The notes under the pieces are model-generated. The model ran no database searches and was not told where the DNA came from. It worked only from the letters and a program-made list of their open reading frames with translations. A DNA stretch of 64,000 nucleotides, taken from assembly GCA_965247035.1 (NCBI GenBank), contig CBDFGJ010000003.1, positions 992,001 through 1,056,000 on the forward strand, in the 5' to 3' direction. A program made the position numbers and the translations under genes. Shown here in pieces: positions 55,439 to 63,018 of this stretch (positions are counted from its first letter, which is position 1; every line of letters begins with the position of its first letter). Source of the stretch: Azophilus sp965247035 (lineage in GTDB: Bacteria; Pseudomonadota; Gammaproteobacteria; Pseudomonadales; Azotimanducaceae).

Positions 55439-56356
55439 TCATGGCTGCATCCAATTGGGGCGGTTGCCAACCGATAGCCGTTGCGCTCGGCGGGCTTGTG
55501 CATTGGCCTGCGCCTGCGCCAAACGCTGGGTCCGAGCTTCGAAGCGGGCTTTCGCCTTTGCTGCTGCGGCTTGGCGGGCCGCTTGCTGTACCAATTCGTT
55601 CTTGGCGATGTTGAAAAGCCCGGCCAAGGGGATCTGGCTAGGGCAGATGCGGTCGCAGATGCGGCATTCAATGCATTGGTTGAGGCCGGCATGAACGGCT
55701 TGGTCGAGTTGCCCGCCCCGCGTTAAGCGCAATAGATGCTGGGGCGCCAAGGCTTCGGGGCATTGGCTCTCGCACCAATTGCAGGCGATGCAGGGTGCTT
55801 GGGCGTTCTCCAATTTCGGTCGCAAGCCTTGCCTTTGGCCGCTGCGCTTTGGAACTAGTGCTGTTGTTGGGCCGGCGGGCATTGACACCAGTTCAATGCA
55901 ATCCATTGGGCAGGCGGGAAGGCAGAGCTCGCAGCCCGTGCACTGTGCCTCAAGGACGGTGTGCATGAAGCCGTGCGCGCCAACGATGGCGTCCACCGGA
56001 CAGGCTTGCACGCATAGAAAGCAGCCGATGCAATCGGGCTCGCGGATTTTGGCGACTTGGGGTGTTGGCGTGGCTGCGCCTAAGAAAGCGCCGTCATCAC
56101 GGCCCAGCAAGGTCTTAAGCGCTGCAAACGTGTGCCGCCCTCCCGGCGGGCAAAGATCCAGCGCTTCGCCTTGGGCCATGGCCTCGGCATAGGGTCGGCA
56201 GCCTGCATAGCCGCATTGGGCGCATTGGGTTTGGGGCAGCAAGGCATTGATGGCGTCGATCATCTGGTCGTCCTGGTCGGGCAGCCGGCGGTGCATCCAA
56301 GCCAGCCCAAAGCCGAGCGCCAAAGCAATGCCGACCAACATGAAGACGGCTTCCAT
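55439..56356 (-). CDS. rnfB: Fused RnfB / RnfC C-terminal ferredoxin domain
   Basis: A 305-residue iron-sulfur subunit. Residues 1-20 are the RnfB membrane helix; Cys 45, 48, 53 and 69 form the Fe-S domain; two [4Fe-4S] ferredoxin motifs follow (Cys 109-119 and 139-149). Normal RnfB ends soon after, at about 190 residues. Here, from residue 189, there are two further CX2CX2CX3CP motifs (189-199 and 228-238) with CIECRICDRICPSQIPLAGLF and an Ala/Arg-rich tail, as at the C-terminus of RnfC. The SLBB and NADH/FMN-binding part of RnfC is absent, and no separate rnfC is present. ATG 56356 overlaps rnfA stop as TGATG. Confidence 0.88.
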   Translation of the reverse strand: MEAVFMLVGIALALGFGLAWMHRRLPDQDDQMIDAINALLPQTQCAQCGYAGCRPYAEAMAQGEALDLCPPGGRHTFAALKTLLGRDDGAFLGAATPTPQVAKIREPDCIGCFLCVQACPVDAIVGAHGFMHTVLEAQCTGCELCLPACPMDCIELVSMPAGPTTALVPKRSGQRQGLRPKLENAQAPCIACNWCESQCPEALAPQHLLRLTRGGQLDQAVHAGLNQCIECRICDRICPSQIPLAGLFNIAKNELVQQAARQAAAAKAKARFEARTQRLAQAQANAQARRAQRLSVGNRPNWMQP

Positions 56357-56931
56357 CACCCTAGTCCGGCGAAGCCGAGGAATCCCAAGCTCATGATGCC
56401 GGCGGTAATCAGCGCGATGGGAGCGCCTTTGAACGCCATCGGCGCATCGGCCGCCTCAAGGCGCTCGCGGATGGCGCTGAACATCGCCAGCACCAAGCTG
56501 AATCCAGCGGCGGCGCCGGCGCTGAAGACGATCACGCCCGGCAGGGACAAATCGGCGCTAGTGGCTAGCAGGGCGACGCCGAGCACGGCGCAATTGGTGG
56601 TGATGAGGGGCAGGTAAACGCCGAGGCGACGATGCAGAAGCGGATTCACCGCCCGCAGATAGAGTTCTGTGAACTGCACGACGCCGGCGATGACGACAAT
56701 GAAGACGATGATCCGCAGCCACTCCAAGCCCAAAGGTGTTAGCAGCCAGTGGTGAATGAGGTGGCAGGCGGTGGCGGCCAAGGTCAGGACAAAGGTGGTG
56801 GCCATACCCATCGCCAGCGCCGGTTGCAGGCTCTTGGTCACCCCCATGAATGGGCAGAGGCCGAGAAACTGAGCCAGCACGAAGTTGTTGACCAACAACG
56901 CGCCGATCAGGATCAAGGCCAAGTCAGCCAT
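56356..56931 (-). CDS. rnfA: Rnf electron transport complex subunit A
   Basis: A six-helix inner-membrane subunit of 191 residues, homologous to RnfE and NqrE. Conserved stretches are NNFVLAQFLGLCPFMGVTKS and PLITTNCAVLGVAL, with the two Cys of the intramembrane iron-sulfur site. It is the first gene of the operon and runs into the fused rnfB. Confidence 0.95.
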   Translation of the reverse strand: MADLALILIGALLVNNFVLAQFLGLCPFMGVTKSLQPALAMGMATTFVLTLAATACHLIHHWLLTPLGLEWLRIIVFIVVIAGVVQFTELYLRAVNPLLHRRLGVYLPLITTNCAVLGVALLATSADLSLPGVIVFSAGAAAGFSLVLAMFSAIRERLEAADAPMAFKGAPIALITAGIMSLGFLGFAGLG

Positions 56932-57033
56932 TCGGATTCCTCGGGGCGGCGGCCTAATTCGGTGTCTTCAAGGTGCGGATGTTGCGCCAAGGCGCTGTTG
57001 CGGCTTGGTGATGGTCTTGGCCGCTCACGGCGC

Positions 57034-59040
57034 TCACTTGACGTTCATGCCGGCTTTTGCACCGACGTCAGGGCTGAGCAGGAAGATGTCTTCGCCGCCG
57101 GGACCGGCCGCTAAGACCATGCCTTCAGACAGGCCGAAGCGCATCTTGCGCGGCGCCAGGTTGGCCACCACCACCACCAGCCGCTCGGCCAAGTCTTCCG
57201 GTCGATAAGCGGATTTGATGCCGGCCAGCACTTGGCGTTGCCCGTCACCGAGGTCCAACTTCAGCCGCACCAGCTTGTTGGCGCCGTCCACCGCTTCGGC
57301 CGCCATGATGCGGGCCACCCTGAGCTTGATCTTGGCGAAGTCGTCCATTGAGATCAGGTCGTTTGCGGCCTCGCCGTCACCGCTCGATGGTGCGGCCTGA
57401 CGCTCTCGGGATGCCTCCACCAACTCATCCACATCCTTTTTCTGCATACGGGTGAACAGGGGAGCGTACGCATTGATTTGTCGCCCTAGGAGGGGCGTCT
57501 TTAGATCCTCCCAAGTGAATGGGGCTACGCCTAGAAATTCCGCCGTGGATTTGGACATTGCCGGCAGGATGGGCGTTAGGTAGATGGCAAGCAGGCGGAA
57601 GAGATTCAGGCCTAGGCTGCAAGTCGCCTGCACTTGATCCTTGGCGCCTGCGTCCTTGATGCGCTTCCAGGGTGCTTGCTCCGTGATGTGTTGGTTGGCT
57701 AGGTCCGCCAGTGACATGACTTCACGAACCACCCGGGAAACCTGTCCGGACTCGTAGAATTGCGCGATTCGCTCACGCGCCTCGACGAACCTCCGCCACA
57801 GTTCCGGCTGCTGCAGATCGGCCGCCAATTCGCCATTAAAATGGCTGGTGATGAAGCCGGCGCAGCGGCTGGCGATGTTGACGGCCTTGCCTACCAAGTC
57901 CGCATTGACCCTTTGCGCAAAGTCGGCCAGGTTGATGTCGTAGTCGTCCACTGTGCCATTGAGCTTGGTGGCGTAGTAGTAACGCAGGCACTCCGGATGC
58001 AGATGCTTCAGGTAGGTGGATGCCTTGATGAAGGTGCCCCGGGACTTGGACATTTTGACGCCGTTGACAGTGATGAAGCCATGGGTGTGGATGCGCGTGG
58101 GCTTGCGGAAGCCGGACGCCTCCAGCACGGCGGGCCAGAACAGCGTGTGGAAGTTGGCGATGTCCTTGCCGATGAAGTGGTGCAGCTCCGTGTCGGAATC
58201 AGCGCTCCAGAAGGCGTTGAAGTCTATATCCTGCCGCCGGTCGGCCAAGTTCTTGAAGCTGGCCATGTAGCCGATGGGGGCATCCATCCAGACGTAGAAG
58301 TACTTGTCTTGGGTTCCCGGAATGAGAAACCCGAAATAGGGTGCGTCCCGGGAGATGTCCCAGCTTCTCAACCCCTCATCCAACCACTCGGCAAGCTTAT
58401 TGGCCACTTCCGGCTGCACCGCGCCGCTGCGGGTCCAGTCTTTGAGCATGTCGCTGAATTGTGGCAGGTCAAAGAAATAGTGCTCGGAACGCTTGATGAT
58501 CGGCTCTTCCGCCGACACCAAGGAGCGCGGGTTGCCGAGCTCCGTAGCGTCGTAGGTTGCGCCGCAGGCATCGCAGTTGTCCCCGTACTGATCCGCCGCG
58601 CCGCAGCGGGGGCACTTCCCTTTGACGAAGCGATCGGCTAGGAACATACCTCGTTGCGGGTCGTAGAGTTGACGCACATCCTTGGTGAAGATCAATCCGG
58701 CCTTTTGCAAGCGCGTGAAGATCATTTCGGACAGCTTGCGATTTTCTTCGGAATGGGTGGAGTGGTAGTTGTCGTACTCCACGCCGAACCCGGCCAAGTC
58801 GCGCATATGCTCTTGGCGCACGGTTTCGATCAGGTCTTCCGGCGTCAACCCGGCCTGTTCGGCGTTCAACATGGTGCCTGCGCCGTGGGTGTCGTCGGCG
58901 CAGACATACAGGCATTGGTTGCCGCGCAGCTTCTGAAAGCGCACCCAAATGTCGGTTTGGATGTGTTCGAGAAGGTGCCCTAGATGTATGGCGCCGTTGG
59001 TGTAGGGCAGGGCGCTGGTGGCCAGGATTCTGCGTGTCAT
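57034..59040 (-). CDS. metG: Methionyl-tRNA synthetase
   Basis: A class I synthetase of 668 residues, with the C-terminal dimerisation tRNA-binding domain (FAKIKLRVARIMAAEAVDGANKLVRLKLDLG). HIGH appears as HLGH in ALPYTNGAIHLGHLLEH; the four-Cys zinc knuckle lies in CPRCGAADQYGDNCDACG; KMSKS is intact in VKMSKSRGT. ATG 59040 gives MTRRILATSALPYTNG, the family start. It is upstream of rnf on the same strand. Confidence 0.96.
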   Translation of the reverse strand: MTRRILATSALPYTNGAIHLGHLLEHIQTDIWVRFQKLRGNQCLYVCADDTHGAGTMLNAEQAGLTPEDLIETVRQEHMRDLAGFGVEYDNYHSTHSEENRKLSEMIFTRLQKAGLIFTKDVRQLYDPQRGMFLADRFVKGKCPRCGAADQYGDNCDACGATYDATELGNPRSLVSAEEPIIKRSEHYFFDLPQFSDMLKDWTRSGAVQPEVANKLAEWLDEGLRSWDISRDAPYFGFLIPGTQDKYFYVWMDAPIGYMASFKNLADRRQDIDFNAFWSADSDTELHHFIGKDIANFHTLFWPAVLEASGFRKPTRIHTHGFITVNGVKMSKSRGTFIKASTYLKHLHPECLRYYYATKLNGTVDDYDINLADFAQRVNADLVGKAVNIASRCAGFITSHFNGELAADLQQPELWRRFVEARERIAQFYESGQVSRVVREVMSLADLANQHITEQAPWKRIKDAGAKDQVQATCSLGLNLFRLLAIYLTPILPAMSKSTAEFLGVAPFTWEDLKTPLLGRQINAYAPLFTRMQKKDVDELVEASRERQAAPSSGDGEAANDLISMDDFAKIKLRVARIMAAEAVDGANKLVRLKLDLGDGQRQVLAGIKSAYRPEDLAERLVVVVANLAPRKMRFGLSEGMVLAAGPGGEDIFLLSPDVGAKAGMNVK

Positions 59041-59147
59041 CAATGCTGGCTTAGCGTGGTTGCCGCGCACTATACCGCAAGGGCGAGGACAACCCCTATG
59101 GTGAACAGCCTCATCCTGTCCTTGGGGTCAGCCATCGTCTGGGTTGG

Positions 59148-59415
59148 GAATGTCAGGAATTCGAGACCGCCTGCTGCGACGCCGGCATCCCCCGCGCATG
59201 TCCTCCCACCCCGCCGCCCCGACAGTCACGGCAGCGTCGAGCGCAGCAACCGCACCTTGCGGTCGGGTTATATGGTCCGTCCACCGAGGCGACCCCAGCA
59301 TCGGCGAAGTGAACCGAGCTCTGGAGGGGTCTCTCCGCGACCACCACAACGTCCGGACCCACCATGCCTGTTGACTCCGGCCGAATTCGCGGACAAGCGC
59401 TCCTTGGCTGTCTGA
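59148..59415 (+). pseudogene. Decayed integrase-core (IS3/IS481-like) transposase fragment
   Basis: Pieces of one transposase can be read in shifting plus-strand frames: QEFETACCDAGI, then PPRRPDSHGSVERSNRTLR, then EVNRALEGSLRDHHNVRTHHA, then LTPAEFADKRSLAV and a stop. The order matches the end of rve-type transposases (DNGSEF...VERxNRTLR...LxxYNxxRPHxALGxLTPAEF). Several frameshifts and a missing catalytic core show it is dead. It fills most of the gap between metG and the AT-rich block; the remaining bases hold no gene. Confidence 0.7.
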
Positions 59416-59545
59416 TCGAAAAGAGTCCGAAATGTCCTGAGCCCGTACACAACTTGGCTAAATCCAACTGGGTTTTTTATTCTTCCAATCCTCTTTTCAT
59501 GTTGCATCTGGATTGTGTTGCCCGCCTTTATACCTTGGTGTTGAA

Positions 59546-60715
59546 TTACATGCTGTTGAAGTAACCCGTCATGCGCTGCATAGCGGTTTCAATTCTTTCA
59601 TAGGGCTCGGCACCGAAACAAATTCGCAAATGCCCTTCACCCGCCTTGCCGAAAAAAGAGCCGGCTTCAACCACGACATTAGTTTCCGCCAGTATCTCAG
59701 TTGCCAGATCTGCCGAGGACCTGCCGGTCTCGCCGATCTCAGGAAAGGCGTAGATGGTACCCTCGGGAAGTGGACAACGCACTCCTTTCATGGCGTTCAG
59801 ATAGTGATGCACTAGATCTCGCTTGCGGCAGTCCTCGGCAACCATGTCCGCAATGATTTGTTGCGGCCCAGTGATAGCGGCATAGGCACCCTCCTGCGCG
59901 AAAACATTAACATGGGCGACATCGTTCATGGTGATTTTGAGTAGTGCCTCAATGAAGGGTTGCCTCGCAACGATATAACCGAGCCGCCATCCATCCATGA
60001 CATAGCCTTTGGTAAATGCGTACATGCTGAAAGTTCGTTCCGCCATGCCCGGCAGAGAGGCAATACTGAGGTGCTCCTTTCCATCAAAGAGTATCTGTTC
60101 ATACACTTCGTCGGCCATTACAAGCAGATCATTTTTAATAGCCAGATTGGCAAGAGCAGTCAGTTCCTCAGCACTGAATACACGACCCGTTGGATTGCTA
60201 GGGTTGACCAGTGCAATCATGCGGGTCCTATTGGTGATCTTATTCTGGATTGCTTCGGCATCTATCCGAAAGCCCTGTTCCTTGTTCAGTGGAGCAAAAA
60301 CGGGTGTGCCGCCTGCCAATTCAATTTTATTGATATGCTGGGGATAGTAGGGATCAAGCAATATGACCTCGTCGCCCTCGTCAAGGCTAGCCATGCAGAC
60401 GCTGTAGCCGGCGTGGGTTAGCCCATTCGTTACAATAATTTCATCTGGGGAAAAATCGATTTTATTGTAGCGTTTCAATTTATCAGCAAGGGCTTTGCGG
60501 AGCTTCAATTCCCCTGGAAATTCACCATAGTGGACGATGCCATCATCAAGTGCCTGTTTGGTCGCTTCTTTTATATGTAATGGTGTGTCGAAACAGGGGC
60601 GCCCGACTTCTAGGTGAATAAGGTCTTTTCCCTGGGCAATGAGCGGTATGGCCTTTTCATACATACCAAAACTTTTGGGTGAACTTTTGGTTATTCTGTC
60701 AGCAGGCCATTTCAC
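59546..60715 (-). CDS. Class I/II PLP-dependent aminotransferase
   Basis: A fold-type I aminotransferase of 389 residues. It shows LEVGRPCFDTP near the N-terminus, NPSNPTGRVFS, ADEVYEQILFDG, the PLP-lysine in AFTKGYVMDGWRLGY and a C-terminal Arg in HLRICFG. The amino-donor cannot be told. Codon use is AT-richer than in genes to the left. It is the first of three genes in a probable acquired block and is headed by a palindrome and a possible promoter. Confidence 0.87.
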   Translation of the reverse strand: MKWPADRITKSSPKSFGMYEKAIPLIAQGKDLIHLEVGRPCFDTPLHIKEATKQALDDGIVHYGEFPGELKLRKALADKLKRYNKIDFSPDEIIVTNGLTHAGYSVCMASLDEGDEVILLDPYYPQHINKIELAGGTPVFAPLNKEQGFRIDAEAIQNKITNRTRMIALVNPSNPTGRVFSAEELTALANLAIKNDLLVMADEVYEQILFDGKEHLSIASLPGMAERTFSMYAFTKGYVMDGWRLGYIVARQPFIEALLKITMNDVAHVNVFAQEGAYAAITGPQQIIADMVAEDCRKRDLVHHYLNAMKGVRCPLPEGTIYAFPEIGETGRSSADLATEILAETNVVVEAGSFFGKAGEGHLRICFGAEPYERIETAMQRMTGYFNSM

Positions 60716-60777
60716 AATTACTTTCCTTTATTGAATGTTTTGATTGGCCAATCTACTCCTGATTGATCGGCAGGCAA

Positions 60778-60807
60778 ATAATCGGCAAGGGGGTTAGTTT
60801 AACACAA
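60778..60807 (-). promoter_or_regulatory. Candidate promoter of the aminotransferase gene
   Basis: On the minus strand, TTGTGT (60807-60802) and GATTAT (60783-60778) are separated by 18 bases, about 63 bases before the aminotransferase start. Each box matches four of six consensus positions. Confidence 0.4.
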
Positions 60808-60822
60808 AAAATTGCCTTGCAT

Positions 60823-60838
60823 CCTAAATTAATTTAGG
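60823..60838. promoter_or_regulatory. 16-bp perfect palindrome upstream of aminotransferase
   Basis: CCTAAATTAATTTAGG reads the same on both strands and sits 15 bases upstream of the proposed -35 box. It looks like a dimeric regulator site. The remaining part of 60716-61185 has no gene. Confidence 0.6.
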
Positions 60839-60880
60839 GAGCATGGTCTAAAATATAAGGTTCAAGATACTTTAAGCGGT

Positions 60881-60900
60881 CCCGAACCCCGTCATTCCCG
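60881..60900. repeat. Solo copy of a REP-like sequence
   Basis: CCCGAACCCCGTCATTCCCG occurs here and, as an exact reverse complement, at 62783-62802 within the hairpin after the sulfatase gene. The two copies bracket that gene. Confidence 0.65.
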
Positions 60901-61078
60901 CCGTCCTAGTTGCCCACGACTTGTCAGTCCTTTAACGAAAGCACAACCCACCGACCGACCCCCGTTGATGTGTAGCGGGAATATCAAGGTGCTTCGCCTT
61001 CGTTTCTCTGGATTCTCACCTTCTTTGATCCTGACGGGGTGAGGGCGAGAGATGCCGGTGATTTGAGCGGCCTTGCAA

Positions 61079-61094
61079 GCCTTGATATCAAGGC
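61079..61094. promoter_or_regulatory. 16-bp perfect palindrome upstream of sulfatase
   Basis: GCCTTGATATCAAGGC is self-complementary and ends 91 bases before the sulfatase start. A partial copy (ATATCAAGG) lies about 100 bases further upstream. It is a candidate operator. Confidence 0.55.
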
Positions 61095-61185
61095 AAGCAG
61101 CTGCAGAGTCGCCCTGAATATGTTAGTGTATGGAAAACAGCTTCCGCATCAGGGGGCTAAAAAGTAGTTTTATCACGGGGGTGGG

Positions 61186-62727
61186 ATGAAAACTTACATG
61201 AGAATAATGTTTCTGCTGTTGATTGGGAATACTAGTGTTGCCGAACAACTTCCCAACATAGTGCTGATCGTTTCTGATAACCAAAGCCAAAGTCTCATCG
61301 GAACCTATGGCAACACTGAAATTGCAACACCTCACATTGACAGGCTTGCCGCAGAAGGTGCTCGATTTGATCAAGCTTTCGCGGCTAGCGGTGTGTGCTC
61401 CCCAACAAGAGCGGCCTTGTTGACTGGCTTATTGCCGTCTCAAACCGGAATTCATGTTGCCTTGCAAGCGCGGGTTGATGTTGAAGACTGGTCTGCTATT
61501 GAAGAGTTTCGCAATCTGCCACAGACATTAAAAAATGCAGGCTATAAGACTGCTCTTGTAGGTAAGTATCATCTTGGTGCCTATGAACAGGCGCAACTTG
61601 GCTTTGATTACTGGGTGACCTTTCCTGGAGGGCACACAACAACCTTTTACAATGAAGTCGTTATTGACAATGGCAGGTCGTATCGGACGCCTGAACATTT
61701 GACAGACTTCTGGACGCAAAAAGCGATTGATTTCATTGCTGCACAATCAGCTGAACAGCCGTTTTTCCTATTGCTAACCTATAACGGTCCATACATGTTG
61801 CCGCCCACGGTTACGATGGAACCGAAAGGGAGATTTGCGCCCTATTACCAGCAGCATCCACCTACATTTCCTCAAGAACCGGTGCATCCCTTCCTCAAAA
61901 CCTGGGCTACTGGCAGAGGCCCCAGCGGCCTTATGGTTCGCGAAGGGACTACTGCCTGGACTGCAATTGAAGCACTTAACAATAAAACGGCGATGATCAA
62001 TGCCGCCGCCGAAACTGCAATGGTTGACGATGGTGTCGGCAAGATTTTGCATGTTTTAGATACGCATGGAATCGAAGATGAAACACTAGTGGTGTACACA
62101 TCGGACCAAGGATCTTCCTACGGTCACCATGGATTATGGGGCAACACGTCCTGGTCATTTCCATTCGCTGCGTACAGCATTAATATGCAAATACCTATGA
62201 TTTTTCGGCAGCCAGGGCACATTCCAAGCGGCTTGGAAATTGCTCCGATGATAAGTCAGATTGATATCCTGCCGACCCTGCTTGAATACATCGGTCTGGA
62301 TGACATTAAGATAGATAATAGTCCGGGGAAGAGTTTCACAGCGTTACTTCGCGATGAAAGTGTTGCTTGGGATGACGCTGTGTTTTTCGAATTCGTCACC
62401 GTACGCGCAATTCAAACGACAAGATGGAAATACATCAAACGCTTCCCATTCACTGACCCGCGGGAGTTATATGATTTGCAAACGGATGCGGCGGAGTCAA
62501 TCAATCTTATCGATTCAGATGCTCACTCGGAAATAATAGCAACCCTGGAGCAACGCCTTACAGAATACTTTGATACCCATGCCGACCCAAAATATGATCT
62601 CTGGCATGGGGGAACTGCAAAAGGACGCCTACTAGAGGAACACTATGGACGCGATGATATCTTTAGCGACCGATTTCCTGATTGGCGACCACCATTTGTT
62701 GAAAAAGCCAAGCCATTTAAGCCATAA
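61186..62727 (+). CDS. Secreted sulfatase (type I, formylglycine-dependent)
   Basis: A 513-residue sulfatase with a signal peptide (MRIMFLLLIGNTSVAEQ), so it acts in the periplasm or outside. The modification motif CSPTR, with the Cys71 to be converted to formylglycine, lies in SGVCSPTRAALLTG. Metal-site residues appear in VLIVSDNQSQS (a D-N pair, not the common D-D) and VVYTSDQGSS. A maturation enzyme must be encoded elsewhere. The substrate is unknown. GGGGGTGGG directly precedes ATG 61186. Base composition is AT-rich. Confidence 0.9.
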   Translation: MKTYMRIMFLLLIGNTSVAEQLPNIVLIVSDNQSQSLIGTYGNTEIATPHIDRLAAEGARFDQAFAASGVCSPTRAALLTGLLPSQTGIHVALQARVDVEDWSAIEEFRNLPQTLKNAGYKTALVGKYHLGAYEQAQLGFDYWVTFPGGHTTTFYNEVVIDNGRSYRTPEHLTDFWTQKAIDFIAAQSAEQPFFLLLTYNGPYMLPPTVTMEPKGRFAPYYQQHPPTFPQEPVHPFLKTWATGRGPSGLMVREGTTAWTAIEALNNKTAMINAAAETAMVDDGVGKILHVLDTHGIEDETLVVYTSDQGSSYGHHGLWGNTSWSFPFAAYSINMQIPMIFRQPGHIPSGLEIAPMISQIDILPTLLEYIGLDDIKIDNSPGKSFTALLRDESVAWDDAVFFEFVTVRAIQTTRWKYIKRFPFTDPRELYDLQTDAAESINLIDSDAHSEIIATLEQRLTEYFDTHADPKYDLWHGGTAKGRLLEEHYGRDDIFSDRFPDWRPPFVEKAKPFKP

Positions 62728-62733
62728 ACCATC

Positions 62734-62797
62734 ACCCCGTCATTCCCGTCATCCCAGCCGAAGGCGGGGACGACTGAGGTGACGGGAATGACGGGGT
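62734..62797. terminator. Hairpin with 18-bp stem after the sulfatase gene
   Basis: Arms 62734-62751 and 62780-62797 are exact inverted copies (starting ACCCCGTCATTCCCG) with a 28-base loop that can pair internally. It begins 7 bases after the stop codon. There is no clear T-run, so it may act as a transcript-stabilising REP-like hairpin as well as, or instead of, a terminator. Confidence 0.7.
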
Positions 62798-62906
62798 TCG
62801 GGGAGGATGGCAGGTCGGAAACGAGGAAAAAACTCTCAGCGAACCTATACAAAATCCATCCGAAGCCAACCGCTTAAGTTGTCATGACCCTTTGCTCATA
62901 TATGGT

Positions 62907-62924
62907 TTAGGGAGATTGCCCTAA
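62907..62924. promoter_or_regulatory. Inverted repeat upstream of the TonB-dependent receptor
   Basis: TTAGGG, six bases, CCCTAA, overlapping a second small palindrome CTAATTTTAG. It is about 95 bases upstream of the receptor start and shares the CCTAA/TTAG half-sites with the palindrome before the aminotransferase gene. Confidence 0.5.
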
Positions 62925-63018
62925 TTTTAGTTACGGCTAATGAAATCCATGTATGCTAGTATCATGGTTGCTGGTGGCAGGCGGCAGTCTGGCCCAAGAT
63001 AAATAAAGGGGGGGATGT

